This document shows, one piece after another, positions 1 through 7,101 of a DNA stretch of 31,336 nucleotides. The first letter of the stretch is position 1. Each line of letters begins with the position of its first letter. Source of the stretch: an uncultured Lachnospiraceae bacterium (GTDB taxonomy: Bacteria; Bacillota; Clostridia; Lachnospirales; Lachnospiraceae). The stretch is taken from positions 1 to 31,336 of the forward strand of contig CAJTVL010000046.1 of NCBI GenBank assembly GCA_910579425.1, written 5' to 3'. Under the pieces are notes generated by a model that saw only the letters and a list, made by a program, of their open reading frames with translations, was not told the DNA's origin and made no database searches. The position numbers were made by a program, and so were the translations under genes.

Positions 1-61
1 CTAAAAAGGGGAATTAAATCAAACTATTTTTTTATTAAACTGCTTGATATGGGATGAAAGC

Positions 62-98
62 AAAAAGCGCCGGTACAGTTAACAATACCGGCGTTTTT
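62..98 (-). terminator. Intrinsic terminator of the CarD-like gene, probably bidirectional
   Basis: CGCCGGTA at 68-75 pairs with TACCGGCG at 86-93 around a 10-base loop. A-rich sequence lies on the left and T-rich on the right, so a U-run follows the stem whichever strand is read. It sits about 110 bases beyond the stop of the minus-strand CarD-like gene. It could also stop a plus-strand transcript entering from the left. Bases 1-61 hold nothing else that I recognise. Confidence 0.8.
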
Positions 99-204
99 AC
101 TTCTGCAATTATTTTGTCAAATTTTCTTATAGAAGTTTATCTATGGTCAATTGAACTTCTCCCCAAATTGTAGTAAACTAACTACAGCAGTATTTTTCGG
201 ACAT

Positions 205-720
205 TCATGTTTCGGATTTCCTGCCGTCAATACAGCTTGCAATGTAGGATTTCACTTCCTCCCGGGGTTTGTCGAGGGCTACCGCAAGTTCTCCATAAAG
301 AGAGGTTTCCGCAAGGCTGAAATAGCGGCTGTCCAGGGCGGTGACCTTGTAGCCTTTCATGATCCGTTTTTCTTTGCGAAGGTAAATGGTTTTAATGAGC
401 TGCACCCAGGCTTTGCTGCTGTTTGAGCGCATATACTCCTTATAGGTTTTTTCCAGTGTCTTTTCATCGGAAATAGGGATGAGGGGAATATCAGGGATGG
501 ATCTGATCAGGCTGTCGGCTTCGTCCCGGGACAAGGCGGGACGCAGGAGAGGTTCAGCCGTTTCTACGGGAGTATACACAGTGCTCCCTGACGCATACAC
601 AGGCTTAAGCAGATAATACTTTCTGTTTTTGTCAATACCGGGAATAGTCAGCGTGGTAATATCTTGGACGCGGCATATTCCGTTGCTGCCGTAAATTACA
701 TAGTCTCCTTTTTCGAACAT
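205..720 (-). CDS. CarD-like (CdnL/TRCF-interacting domain) transcriptional regulator
   Basis: This 171-residue protein starts MFEKGDYVIYGSNGICRV, the opening of the CarD/CdnL RNA-polymerase-interacting domain (a small beta barrel, here about residues 1-60). The rest (about 65-165) is a helical, charged domain with the Trp (KAWVQLI) that is typical where CdnL proteins contact promoter DNA at the upstream edge of the bubble. In the family these proteins bind the RNA polymerase beta subunit and stabilise or tune open-complex formation; they are not sequence-specific repressors. A perfect AGGAGG ribosome site lies 7 bases before the ATG. The gene stands alone with its own promoter and terminator. 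Family assignment is firm; the exact regulon cannot be seen from sequence. Confidence 0.88.
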   Translation of the reverse strand: MFEKGDYVIYGSNGICRVQDITTLTIPGIDKNRKYYLLKPVYASGSTVYTPVETAEPLLRPALSRDEADSLIRSIPDIPLIPISDEKTLEKTYKEYMRSNSSKAWVQLIKTIYLRKEKRIMKGYKVTALDSRYFSLAETSLYGELAVALDKPREEVKSYIASCIDGRKSET

Positions 721-754
721 GGTAACACCTCCTTTAAAAGCACGTTATATTTCT

Positions 755-784
755 AGTATACCAAATTTTTGAGGAAAATGTCAG
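755..784 (-). promoter_or_regulatory. Sigma-A-type promoter of the CarD-like gene
   Basis: Read on the minus strand, CTGACA (784-779) and TATACT (760-755) are 18 bases apart. The first transcribed base would fall near 748, giving a leader of about 28 bases with the ribosome site inside it. Confidence 0.6.
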
Positions 785-843
785 TGAAATCTTCTGATTT
801 ATGGTGATTTTGTTAAAAGTACTTAAGAATTTTCTACATAAAG

Positions 844-872
844 TTGTAAAGGACGCCTGAAAAAAGTATAAT
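844..872 (+). promoter_or_regulatory. Sigma-A-type promoter of the phosphatase-fructokinase pair
   Basis: TTGTAA (844-849) and a perfect TATAAT (867-872) are 17 bases apart. Transcription would start near 879, leaving a leader of about 78 bases before the phosphatase start. The leader is A/T-rich and I see no riboswitch motif in it. Confidence 0.65.
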
Positions 873-956
873 TAGAAAAGGAAGCGGGAGAGAAATAGTG
901 CTGTCAAAATATGAAACGTTATAAATTTTTTATAACAGATTTACCGGGGAAAGGGT

Positions 957-1574
957 ATGGATATTAATGTGGGGCTTTATTTGGTAAGGCATGGGGAAAC
1001 GGACTGGAACATTGAAAGTAAGATACAGGGAAGGACGGATACCGAGCTGAATGAAAAGGGGAGGCGGCAGGCGCAGGAGCTGGCGGCTGTGCTGAAAGAG
1101 GGCTATGGGATCAAAAGGATTTTTACCAGCAGACAGAAGAGGGCTGTGGAAACCGCTGAGATTATAGGGAAACATCTCGGAATCAGTCCGCAGGTCAAGG
1201 AAGGGCTGGAGGAGATCAACTTTGGGAAATGGGAGGGCTATACATGGAGACAGGTGAGAGAACTCTTTCCAAAGGAGTATCGAGTCTGGCATGATAACAG
1301 ACGTTATGGGATACCGCCGGGCGGAGAATCCTATGAGCAGCTTCTTGACAGGCTTTTGCCGACTCTGAACGATATTTTAAGCAAAGACGGGAGAGATACG
1401 CTGAATGTAACCCACAGCGCCGTGATCATGACATTGATGTCATACCTATACGATACGCCCTTTGAGGATATGGCGAAAAACTACAAAACCGGAAATACGC
1501 AGATCGTGAAGATAGATCAGGAGTTATTTTATCGGAGATATAATCAAAGGCAGGAAGTAAGACAAAATCAATGA
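957..1574 (+). CDS. Histidine phosphatase family protein (phosphoglycerate-mutase-like)
   Basis: The 205-residue protein carries the RHG signature at residues 11-13 (LVRHGETDWN), with His12 the expected phospho-acceptor. It also has Arg59 in TSRQ, the acidic EEINFG stretch near 85-90, and the second catalytic His153 in VTHSAV. This is the full histidine phosphatase fold of usual length. In clostridia such proteins are called alpha-ribazole phosphatase, cofactor-dependent phosphoglycerate mutase or broad sugar-phosphate phosphatase; the sequence alone does not separate these. The stop overlaps an ATG at 1571 (ATGA), and the ROK kinase follows directly, so a sugar-phosphate role is plausible but inferred. 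The ribosome site is weak (GGGGAAAGGG just before the ATG). Confidence 0.85.
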   Translation: MDINVGLYLVRHGETDWNIESKIQGRTDTELNEKGRRQAQELAAVLKEGYGIKRIFTSRQKRAVETAEIIGKHLGISPQVKEGLEEINFGKWEGYTWRQVRELFPKEYRVWHDNRRYGIPPGGESYEQLLDRLLPTLNDILSKDGRDTLNVTHSAVIMTLMSYLYDTPFEDMAKNYKTGNTQIVKIDQELFYRRYNQRQEVRQNQ

Positions 1575-1615
1575 TTTTCTCTTACATGAAAAAGAAATTA
1601 AAGGAGGACAAGACA

Positions 1616-2491
1616 GTGAGATTAGGAGCATTGGAGGCAGGCGGCACCAAAATGGTATGCGCCATAGGGGATGAAACAGGGAAAATTTTTGAGCAGATTT
1701 CCATCCCTACGCAGACACCGGAGGATACGGTGCCCAAAATGATCGAGTATTTTAAGAACGCGGGGATTGAAGGATTGGGGATTGCGTGCTTTGGCCCCAT
1801 TGACCCGGATAAGAAATCCGCTACCTACGGCTATATTACCAGTACCCCCAAGCTGGCGTGGCAGAATTATAATTTTGTAGGGGCTTTTGAGGAAGCTCTG
1901 GGATGCCCGGTGGGCTTTGATACGGATGTAAACGGCTCCGTTCTGGGCGAGGTTACCTTCGGACAGGCAAAGGGCAAAAGCTGCGTGGTTTATGTTACCA
2001 TAGGAACCGGCGTAGGGGCAGGCGTTTATATTGAAGGGAAGCTTCTTCATGGAATGCTGCATCCCGAGGCGGGCCATGTGATGATTCAGAAAAGGCCAAA
2101 CGACAATTATGAAGGAAGATGTCCTTTCCACAAGAATTGTCTGGAAGGGCATGCCGCCGGCCCGGCGATTGAGGCCCGCTGGGGAAAGAAGGCCATTGAG
2201 CTGAAGGACAATAAGGAAGTATGGGATCTGGAAGCCTACTATATCGCTCAGGCCCTTGCGGGATATGTTTTGACTCTTTCACCGGAAATGATCATTCTGG
2301 GCGGAGGCGTGATGCATCAGGAACAGCTTTTCCCCATGATCCGCGGTTATGTGAAGGAAATCCTGAACGGCTACATCAAAACCGAGGAGATGGAGCACCT
2401 GGACAGCTATATTGTTCCGGCAAGCTTAAACGACGATCAGGGCATCATGGGCTGCCTTGAGCTTGCAAGGAGAGCAGCGGCCGAAAAGTAA
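1616..2491 (+). CDS. scrK: ROK-family sugar kinase, fructokinase type
   Basis: The product is 291 residues from the GTG at 1616. I prefer this start over the in-frame ATG at 1571 because AAGGAGG lies 8 bases before it and the family begins at this point (RLGALEAGGTKMVC). The phosphate-binding motif is near residues 6-12, the catalytic Asp lies in GFDTDVNGS, and a second glycine-rich loop reads TIGTGVGAGV. The ROK zinc site is present as GHVMI followed by CPFHKNC and LEGHAAGPA. This pattern fits ATP:D-fructose 6-phosphotransferases (fructo/mannokinases), which feed fructose into glycolysis. The 1571 ATG overlaps the previous stop as ATGA, so the longer form (306 residues) is possible but has no good ribosome site. 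The two genes appear cotranscribed. Confidence 0.85.
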   Translation: MRLGALEAGGTKMVCAIGDETGKIFEQISIPTQTPEDTVPKMIEYFKNAGIEGLGIACFGPIDPDKKSATYGYITSTPKLAWQNYNFVGAFEEALGCPVGFDTDVNGSVLGEVTFGQAKGKSCVVYVTIGTGVGAGVYIEGKLLHGMLHPEAGHVMIQKRPNDNYEGRCPFHKNCLEGHAAGPAIEARWGKKAIELKDNKEVWDLEAYYIAQALAGYVLTLSPEMIILGGGVMHQEQLFPMIRGYVKEILNGYIKTEEMEHLDSYIVPASLNDDQGIMGCLELARRAAAEK

Positions 2492-2550
2492 GAAGGAAGT
2501 AAGAAAAACAACGGATGCCAGGCTGCGCCAGCCATGCTGATGTTGAAGTA

Positions 2551-2579
2551 AAAGGCGTCACTTAGCGGACGCCTTTTTT
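2551..2579 (+). terminator. Intrinsic terminator after the fructokinase
   Basis: AAAGGCGTC (2551-2559) pairs perfectly with GACGCCTTT (2568-2576) around an 8-base loop, and the T-run extends to 2579. It ends only 13 bases before the start of the next gene. Confidence 0.9.
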
Positions 2580-2592
2580 GAGGGAGTGAAAC

Positions 2593-4185
2593 GTGGGAAA
2601 CTATTTGAATCCGGGAAACAGCGGTTTTACAGGCATCAGAAATGATACTTATGTGGATAAGAGCGGGATGATCAGCCGAATCAATGAGACAATAGACACG
2701 CCAAGGCGTTTAACCTGTGTCAGCCGTCCCCGCCGGTTTGGGAAATCCTTTGCGGCTCAGATGCTATGCGCTTATTACGACAAGAGTTGTGATTCCTCCG
2801 CTTTATTTGAGGATCTGGCGATTGCCAGGGAGCAGAAATATGCCGGTTCTTACCGCAGACATCTGAACCAGTATAATGTGATTTATCTGGATATGTCGGC
2901 GGTGATGGGAGCCGTTGAAAATAAGGAAGATATTGTTCCCTTTGTGATTCGCAATGTTACGGGGGAGGTGGCGGATGCCTGTCCTGGGGTGAAGGTGGCG
3001 GAAGCTTTTTATGACACCCTGGCAAATGCTGTCGGTTTTTTGGAAACGAAGTTTATTATGATCATTGACGAATGGGACGCACCGATCCGCGAGGCCAAGG
3101 ACAGTCCAAAGGTGGGGCGCTGCTATCTGGAATTTCTCCGTTCGCTGTTTAAAAACAGTTCCGTTACGGCTAAAATTTTTGCCGCAGTTTATATGACGGG
3201 GATTTTGCCGATTCAAAAGGACGGTTCACAGTCGGCAATCTCGGATTTTCAGGAGTATTCCATCATTCATCCTATGGATTTCGCGGAGTTTGTGGGATTT
3301 ACCCAGGAGGAAGTGAAAGCCCTGTGTGAACAGAATGACAGAGATTTTTCCATGATGAAAATGTGGTATGACGGCTACACAATGGAAGGTGTGGGATTCG
3401 TTTATAATCCCAATTCGGTGATGAAAGCTGTCCGCAATAATAAATTTCGTTCTTATTGGACGGAGACCTCCGCTTCAAAAAGCCTGATGGAGTATATCAG
3501 CCTGGACTTTGACGGAATGTCAAAAACCATTACCGGGCTTCTGGGCGGCATTGATGTTTCGGTGGATACAGACAGCTTTAGTAACGATTTAACGACTTTT
3601 CGTAATTGCGATGACGTGCTTACACTGCTCATTCATCTGGGGTATCTTGCCTATCAGGACGAGACGAAGACCGCCCGGATTCCCAACGAAGAAATTCGGT
3701 TGGAATTTGCCAGAACTGTTCGCGAGGTGAAGAGGGATGAGACGATCCGGCGCGTCCGGGAGAGCGACCGGTTGATTTTGGATACAGTCCAGGGAAACAC
3801 AGAAGCAGTAGCGGCTCAGATTGAGAAGATTCACAGGCAGGAAACTGCTCCTTTATTTTACAATAATGAGCAGGCACTGCGGAGCGTGATCAAACTGGCA
3901 TATTTCAGTTATAAAGATCATTACCTGAAATTTGAGGAGCTGCCCTCCGGCGATGGGTATGCGGATATTATATATTTCCCCAAAAAACATTCCACGCTGC
4001 CTGCGCTTGTGATTGAGCTAAAGTGGAACCGGACAGCGCCAGGAGCAATTGAACAGATCAAAAATAAAAGCTACCCGGAGGCTTTGTCGGGATATGGCGG
4101 AAAAATTCTGCTGGTAGGAATCGCCTACGAAAAGGATGCCGGTGATAAAAAAGGGAATCATACCTGTGTGATCGAGGAAATATAA
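2593..4185 (+). CDS. AAA-ATPase-like / PD-(D/E)XK nuclease-superfamily protein
   Basis: This intact 530-residue protein belongs to the AAA-ATPase-like (PF09820-type) family with a C-terminal PD-(D/E)XK domain. The Walker A-like motif is RPRRFGKS at residues 45-52 and the Walker B is IIDEWD at about 157-162. At the C-terminus, Asp458, the E-x-K pair Glu475/Lys477 (VIELKW), Gln488 and Tyr494 match the nuclease core order D...ExK...Q..Y. The start is GTG at 2593 with GAGGGAG ahead of it; the MGxYLNPGN opening is shared with the paralogue at 30906. The biological role of the family is not established; it occurs as multicopy paralogues in gut Firmicutes and Bacteroidetes. No promoter is visible between the preceding terminator and this gene. 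Confidence 0.85.
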   Translation: MGNYLNPGNSGFTGIRNDTYVDKSGMISRINETIDTPRRLTCVSRPRRFGKSFAAQMLCAYYDKSCDSSALFEDLAIAREQKYAGSYRRHLNQYNVIYLDMSAVMGAVENKEDIVPFVIRNVTGEVADACPGVKVAEAFYDTLANAVGFLETKFIMIIDEWDAPIREAKDSPKVGRCYLEFLRSLFKNSSVTAKIFAAVYMTGILPIQKDGSQSAISDFQEYSIIHPMDFAEFVGFTQEEVKALCEQNDRDFSMMKMWYDGYTMEGVGFVYNPNSVMKAVRNNKFRSYWTETSASKSLMEYISLDFDGMSKTITGLLGGIDVSVDTDSFSNDLTTFRNCDDVLTLLIHLGYLAYQDETKTARIPNEEIRLEFARTVREVKRDETIRRVRESDRLILDTVQGNTEAVAAQIEKIHRQETAPLFYNNEQALRSVIKLAYFSYKDHYLKFEELPSGDGYADIIYFPKKHSTLPALVIELKWNRTAPGAIEQIKNKSYPEALSGYGGKILLVGIAYEKDAGDKKGNHTCVIEEI

Positions 4186-4242
4186 TCGGAGGTTTCGCTG
4201 TGGTTTCCCTGAAAGGGACGGAACCGCAAAAGGAGGAGTCTT

Positions 4243-7101
4243 ATGGGCGTACAGCAGCCTGAAAAAGCGAAAAAACATATATGTGTGGGTCTGCTTGCCC
4301 ATGTGGATGCCGGAAAAACCACCCTGTCCGAGGCCATGCTGTACTTAAGCGGCAGCATCCGAAAATTAGGAAGAGTGGACAAAAAAGACGCTTTTCTGGA
4401 TACCTATGGGCAGGAGCGGGAGCGGGGGATTACCATCTTTTCCAAACAGGCCCGGCTTTTGGCGGGGGATACGGAGATTACGCTGCTGGACACTCCCGGC
4501 CATGTGGACTTCTCGGCGGAGATGGAGCGGGTATTACAGGTACTGGATGCGGCGGTTCTGGTGATCAGCGGCAGCGACGGGGTGCAGGGGCATACGCGCA
4601 CGCTCTGGAGGCTTCTTAAATATTACAGGATACCAACATTTGTGTTTATCAACAAAATGGATCAGCCAGGCACTGACCGGGCGGCGCTTTTGCAGGAATT
4701 AAAGGCGGAGCTTGGGGAATTTTGTATCGACTTTGGAAAAGAAGCAGCCCGGGAAGAATTATTTGAGAGTATCGCTCTCAATGATGAAAAGGCGCTGGAG
4801 GAATTTCTGGAAACAGGAGAAATAGAGAGAAAGACCATACGCAGGCTGGTAGGGGAAAGAAAGCTTTTTCCCTGCTTTTTTGGTTCAGCCCTAAAGCCTT
4901 TCGGAGTGGAGGAGCTGCTGAAAGGGCTGGATGAGTGTACGGGCAGGCGGCAATATCCGGCGGAGTTTGGCGCAAGGGTTTTCAAGATTACCCGGGACGC
5001 CCAGGGCAACCGGCTCACCCATATGAAGATTACGGGCGGAAGGCTTAAGGCAAGGGATACTCTTTCAGGGAGAGGGAGGATGATGACAGGTACCGGGAGA
5101 AAGACCTCTGCTATGGAGAGATTTTCCTCCGGCCCGGAGATAGGACTGTCGTCTGAGGAATCGCAGTGGGAGGAAAAGGTGAATCAGATCCGGGTCTATT
5201 CCGGTGAAAAATACGAAACCCTGGGCGAAGCGGAGGCCGGCACGGTCTGTGCCGTAACAGGGCTTACGAAGACCTGGGCGGGGGAGGGGCTGGGCTTTGA
5301 GAAGGAGGCTCTTCTGCCTGAGCTTTCTCCGTCTTTTTGCCACAGCGTTTTGCTGCCCCGGGGGTGCGATCCTGCAGTGATGCTTCCAAGGCTTAAGCAG
5401 CTTGAAGAGGAGGAGCCCCAGCTCCATATTTTGTGGGATGAGCACAGCAAAGAGATCAAGGTTCAGATCATGGGTCAGGTGCAGATTGAGATCCTGAAAA
5501 ATCTCATAGAGGAGCGTTTCGGCGTTTTGGTGGAATTTGGGGAGGGAACCATTGTCTATAAGGAAACCATTGCGGATACCGTGGAGGGGATAGGGCATTT
5601 TGAACCTCTGCGCCATTATGCGGAGGTACATCTTCTGTTAGAGCCCGGGGAGCCGGGAAGCGGGCTTGTGCTTGGATCAGATTGCAGTGTGGATGAGCTG
5701 GAGCTGAACTGGCAGCGGCTGGTGCTGACTCACCTGGAGGAGAAGGAGCATTTTGGGGTGCTGGCAGGCGCTCCGATCACAGATATGAAAGTTACTCTGA
5801 AATCGGGGAGGGCCCATTTGAAGCACACGGAAGGCGGGGATTTCAGGCAGGCTACCTACCGGGCGCTGCGTCAGGGACTGATGCAGGCAGAATGTATTCT
5901 TTTAGAGCCCTGGTGCGAATTTTACCTGGAAATACCGGAGGATACCCTGGGACGGGCTATGTCTGACCTGGACAGGCTTTTTGCAGGCTTTACGCTGGAA
6001 CAAAAAGGGGCAGGGACTTCCGTTTTGAGAGGAACCGCGCCTATGGCCACGATCCGGGACTATCCAAGAGAGGTAATTGCTTATACCAAAGGAAGGGGAC
6101 AGCTTCAGATCAGCATGAAAGGTTATTTTCCCTGCCATAACACACAGGAGGTTTTGGAAAAGAGGGGCTATGATCCCCTGGCGGATTTGGACAACCCCAG
6201 TAGCTCTGTTTTTTGCGCCCACGGGGCAGGTTTTGTGGTGGAGTGGGATGAAGTTCCCTCTTATATGCATTTGGAGAGCTGCCTTGCAAAGGGCGCTTTG
6301 GGTAAAGCAGCATGGGAGAATGATAAAGGGGAAGCTTCCTGTGGGCCGGATTCTTATGCCGGGAGAGGACAGAGAGCCGGAAAGGCTAAGGCAGAGCCCT
6401 CCCGGGAGCCCTTTTTGGGACAGGAGGAGGCAGAGGAAATCCTAAGCCGCATTTCAAATGCCAACCGGAAGGAAAACCGCAAAAAGCCCGGCTACCAGAG
6501 AAACCGGAGGGCGGAGAACAAGGAGCGGCAGACCAGAAGCTTTCAAAAGGACTCTGTAAGGCCCGGCGTAAAAAAGGAAGAATATCTTCTGGTGGACGGC
6601 TATAACGTGATCTTTGCCTGGGAGGAGTTAAAGGAGCTTGCCCAAAAGAGCCTGGACGGCGCGAGGGGGAAGCTTCTTGACCTGCTCTGCAATTATCAGG
6701 CCATCAAGGGCTGCAGTCTGATTGCGGTTTTTGACGCTTACAGGGTTTCGGGGCATCCTACAGAGGTTTTGGATTATCACAATATTCATGTGGTCTACAC
6801 AAAGGAGGCGGAGACCGCCGACCAGTATATTGAGAAGTTTGCCCACGAAAACAGCCGTCGGTATGACGTGACGGTGGCCACCTCAGACGGCTTGGAGCAG
6901 ATTATCATTATTGGGGAAGGCTGCCGCCTGATCTCATCAAGGGAACTGAAGGAAGAAATGGAGCGTGTATCCGCGCAGGCACTGGAGGGCTTTTTGTGTG
7001 CCCATCCGGAGAAAAGACTTTCTTTAAAGCAGGCCCTGCCTCATGAAACCAGAAAAGAGATGGAGAAGCTTTTTACCACCTCTCCCAAAACAGATAAATG
7101 A
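4243..7101 (+). CDS. Tet(M)/EF-G-like ribosomal GTPase fused to a C-terminal NYN (YacP/Rae1-like) nuclease domain
   Basis: This 952-residue fusion has a complete translation-factor body. The GTPase motifs are AHVDAGKTT (19-27), RGITI (61-65), DTPGH (83-87), NKMD (137-140) and GSAL (214-217). Domain II lies at about 240-350, III at about 375-450, IV at about 450-560 and V at about 560-640. A charged, poorly conserved linker (about 685-778) leads to an NYN/PIN-like domain (about 780-935) with DGYN (785-788), VFDAYR (829-834), acidic residues near 855-860 and VATSDG (878-883). The order of G motifs and NKMDQPGTD resemble ribosomal-protection proteins. However, the Tet(M) drug-contact loop YSPVS aligns with HLKHT at 525-529, so tetracycline resistance is doubtful. 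Rae1 (B. subtilis YacP) cuts mRNA in the ribosomal A site, so a ribosome-delivered RNase is the inferred role. The ribosome site is AAAGGAGGAG. The 3' end overlaps the convergent gene by 29 bases. Confidence 0.88.
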   Translation: MGVQQPEKAKKHICVGLLAHVDAGKTTLSEAMLYLSGSIRKLGRVDKKDAFLDTYGQERERGITIFSKQARLLAGDTEITLLDTPGHVDFSAEMERVLQVLDAAVLVISGSDGVQGHTRTLWRLLKYYRIPTFVFINKMDQPGTDRAALLQELKAELGEFCIDFGKEAAREELFESIALNDEKALEEFLETGEIERKTIRRLVGERKLFPCFFGSALKPFGVEELLKGLDECTGRRQYPAEFGARVFKITRDAQGNRLTHMKITGGRLKARDTLSGRGRMMTGTGRKTSAMERFSSGPEIGLSSEESQWEEKVNQIRVYSGEKYETLGEAEAGTVCAVTGLTKTWAGEGLGFEKEALLPELSPSFCHSVLLPRGCDPAVMLPRLKQLEEEEPQLHILWDEHSKEIKVQIMGQVQIEILKNLIEERFGVLVEFGEGTIVYKETIADTVEGIGHFEPLRHYAEVHLLLEPGEPGSGLVLGSDCSVDELELNWQRLVLTHLEEKEHFGVLAGAPITDMKVTLKSGRAHLKHTEGGDFRQATYRALRQGLMQAECILLEPWCEFYLEIPEDTLGRAMSDLDRLFAGFTLEQKGAGTSVLRGTAPMATIRDYPREVIAYTKGRGQLQISMKGYFPCHNTQEVLEKRGYDPLADLDNPSSSVFCAHGAGFVVEWDEVPSYMHLESCLAKGALGKAAWENDKGEASCGPDSYAGRGQRAGKAKAEPSREPFLGQEEAEEILSRISNANRKENRKKPGYQRNRRAENKERQTRSFQKDSVRPGVKKEEYLLVDGYNVIFAWEELKELAQKSLDGARGKLLDLLCNYQAIKGCSLIAVFDAYRVSGHPTEVLDYHNIHVVYTKEAETADQYIEKFAHENSRRYDVTVATSDGLEQIIIIGEGCRLISSRELKEEMERVSAQALEGFLCAHPEKRLSLKQALPHETRKEMEKLFTTSPKTDK

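Noticed and set aside
1571..1615. Longer fructokinase start at the ATGA overlap
   Set aside because: The added 15 residues are not family-like, and the GTG at 1616 has a far better ribosome site; kept only as an alternative.
4243..7101. Tetracycline-resistance gene
   Set aside because: Overall resemblance to Tet(M) is real, but the drug-contact loop is replaced and a nuclease domain is added; resistance cannot be claimed.
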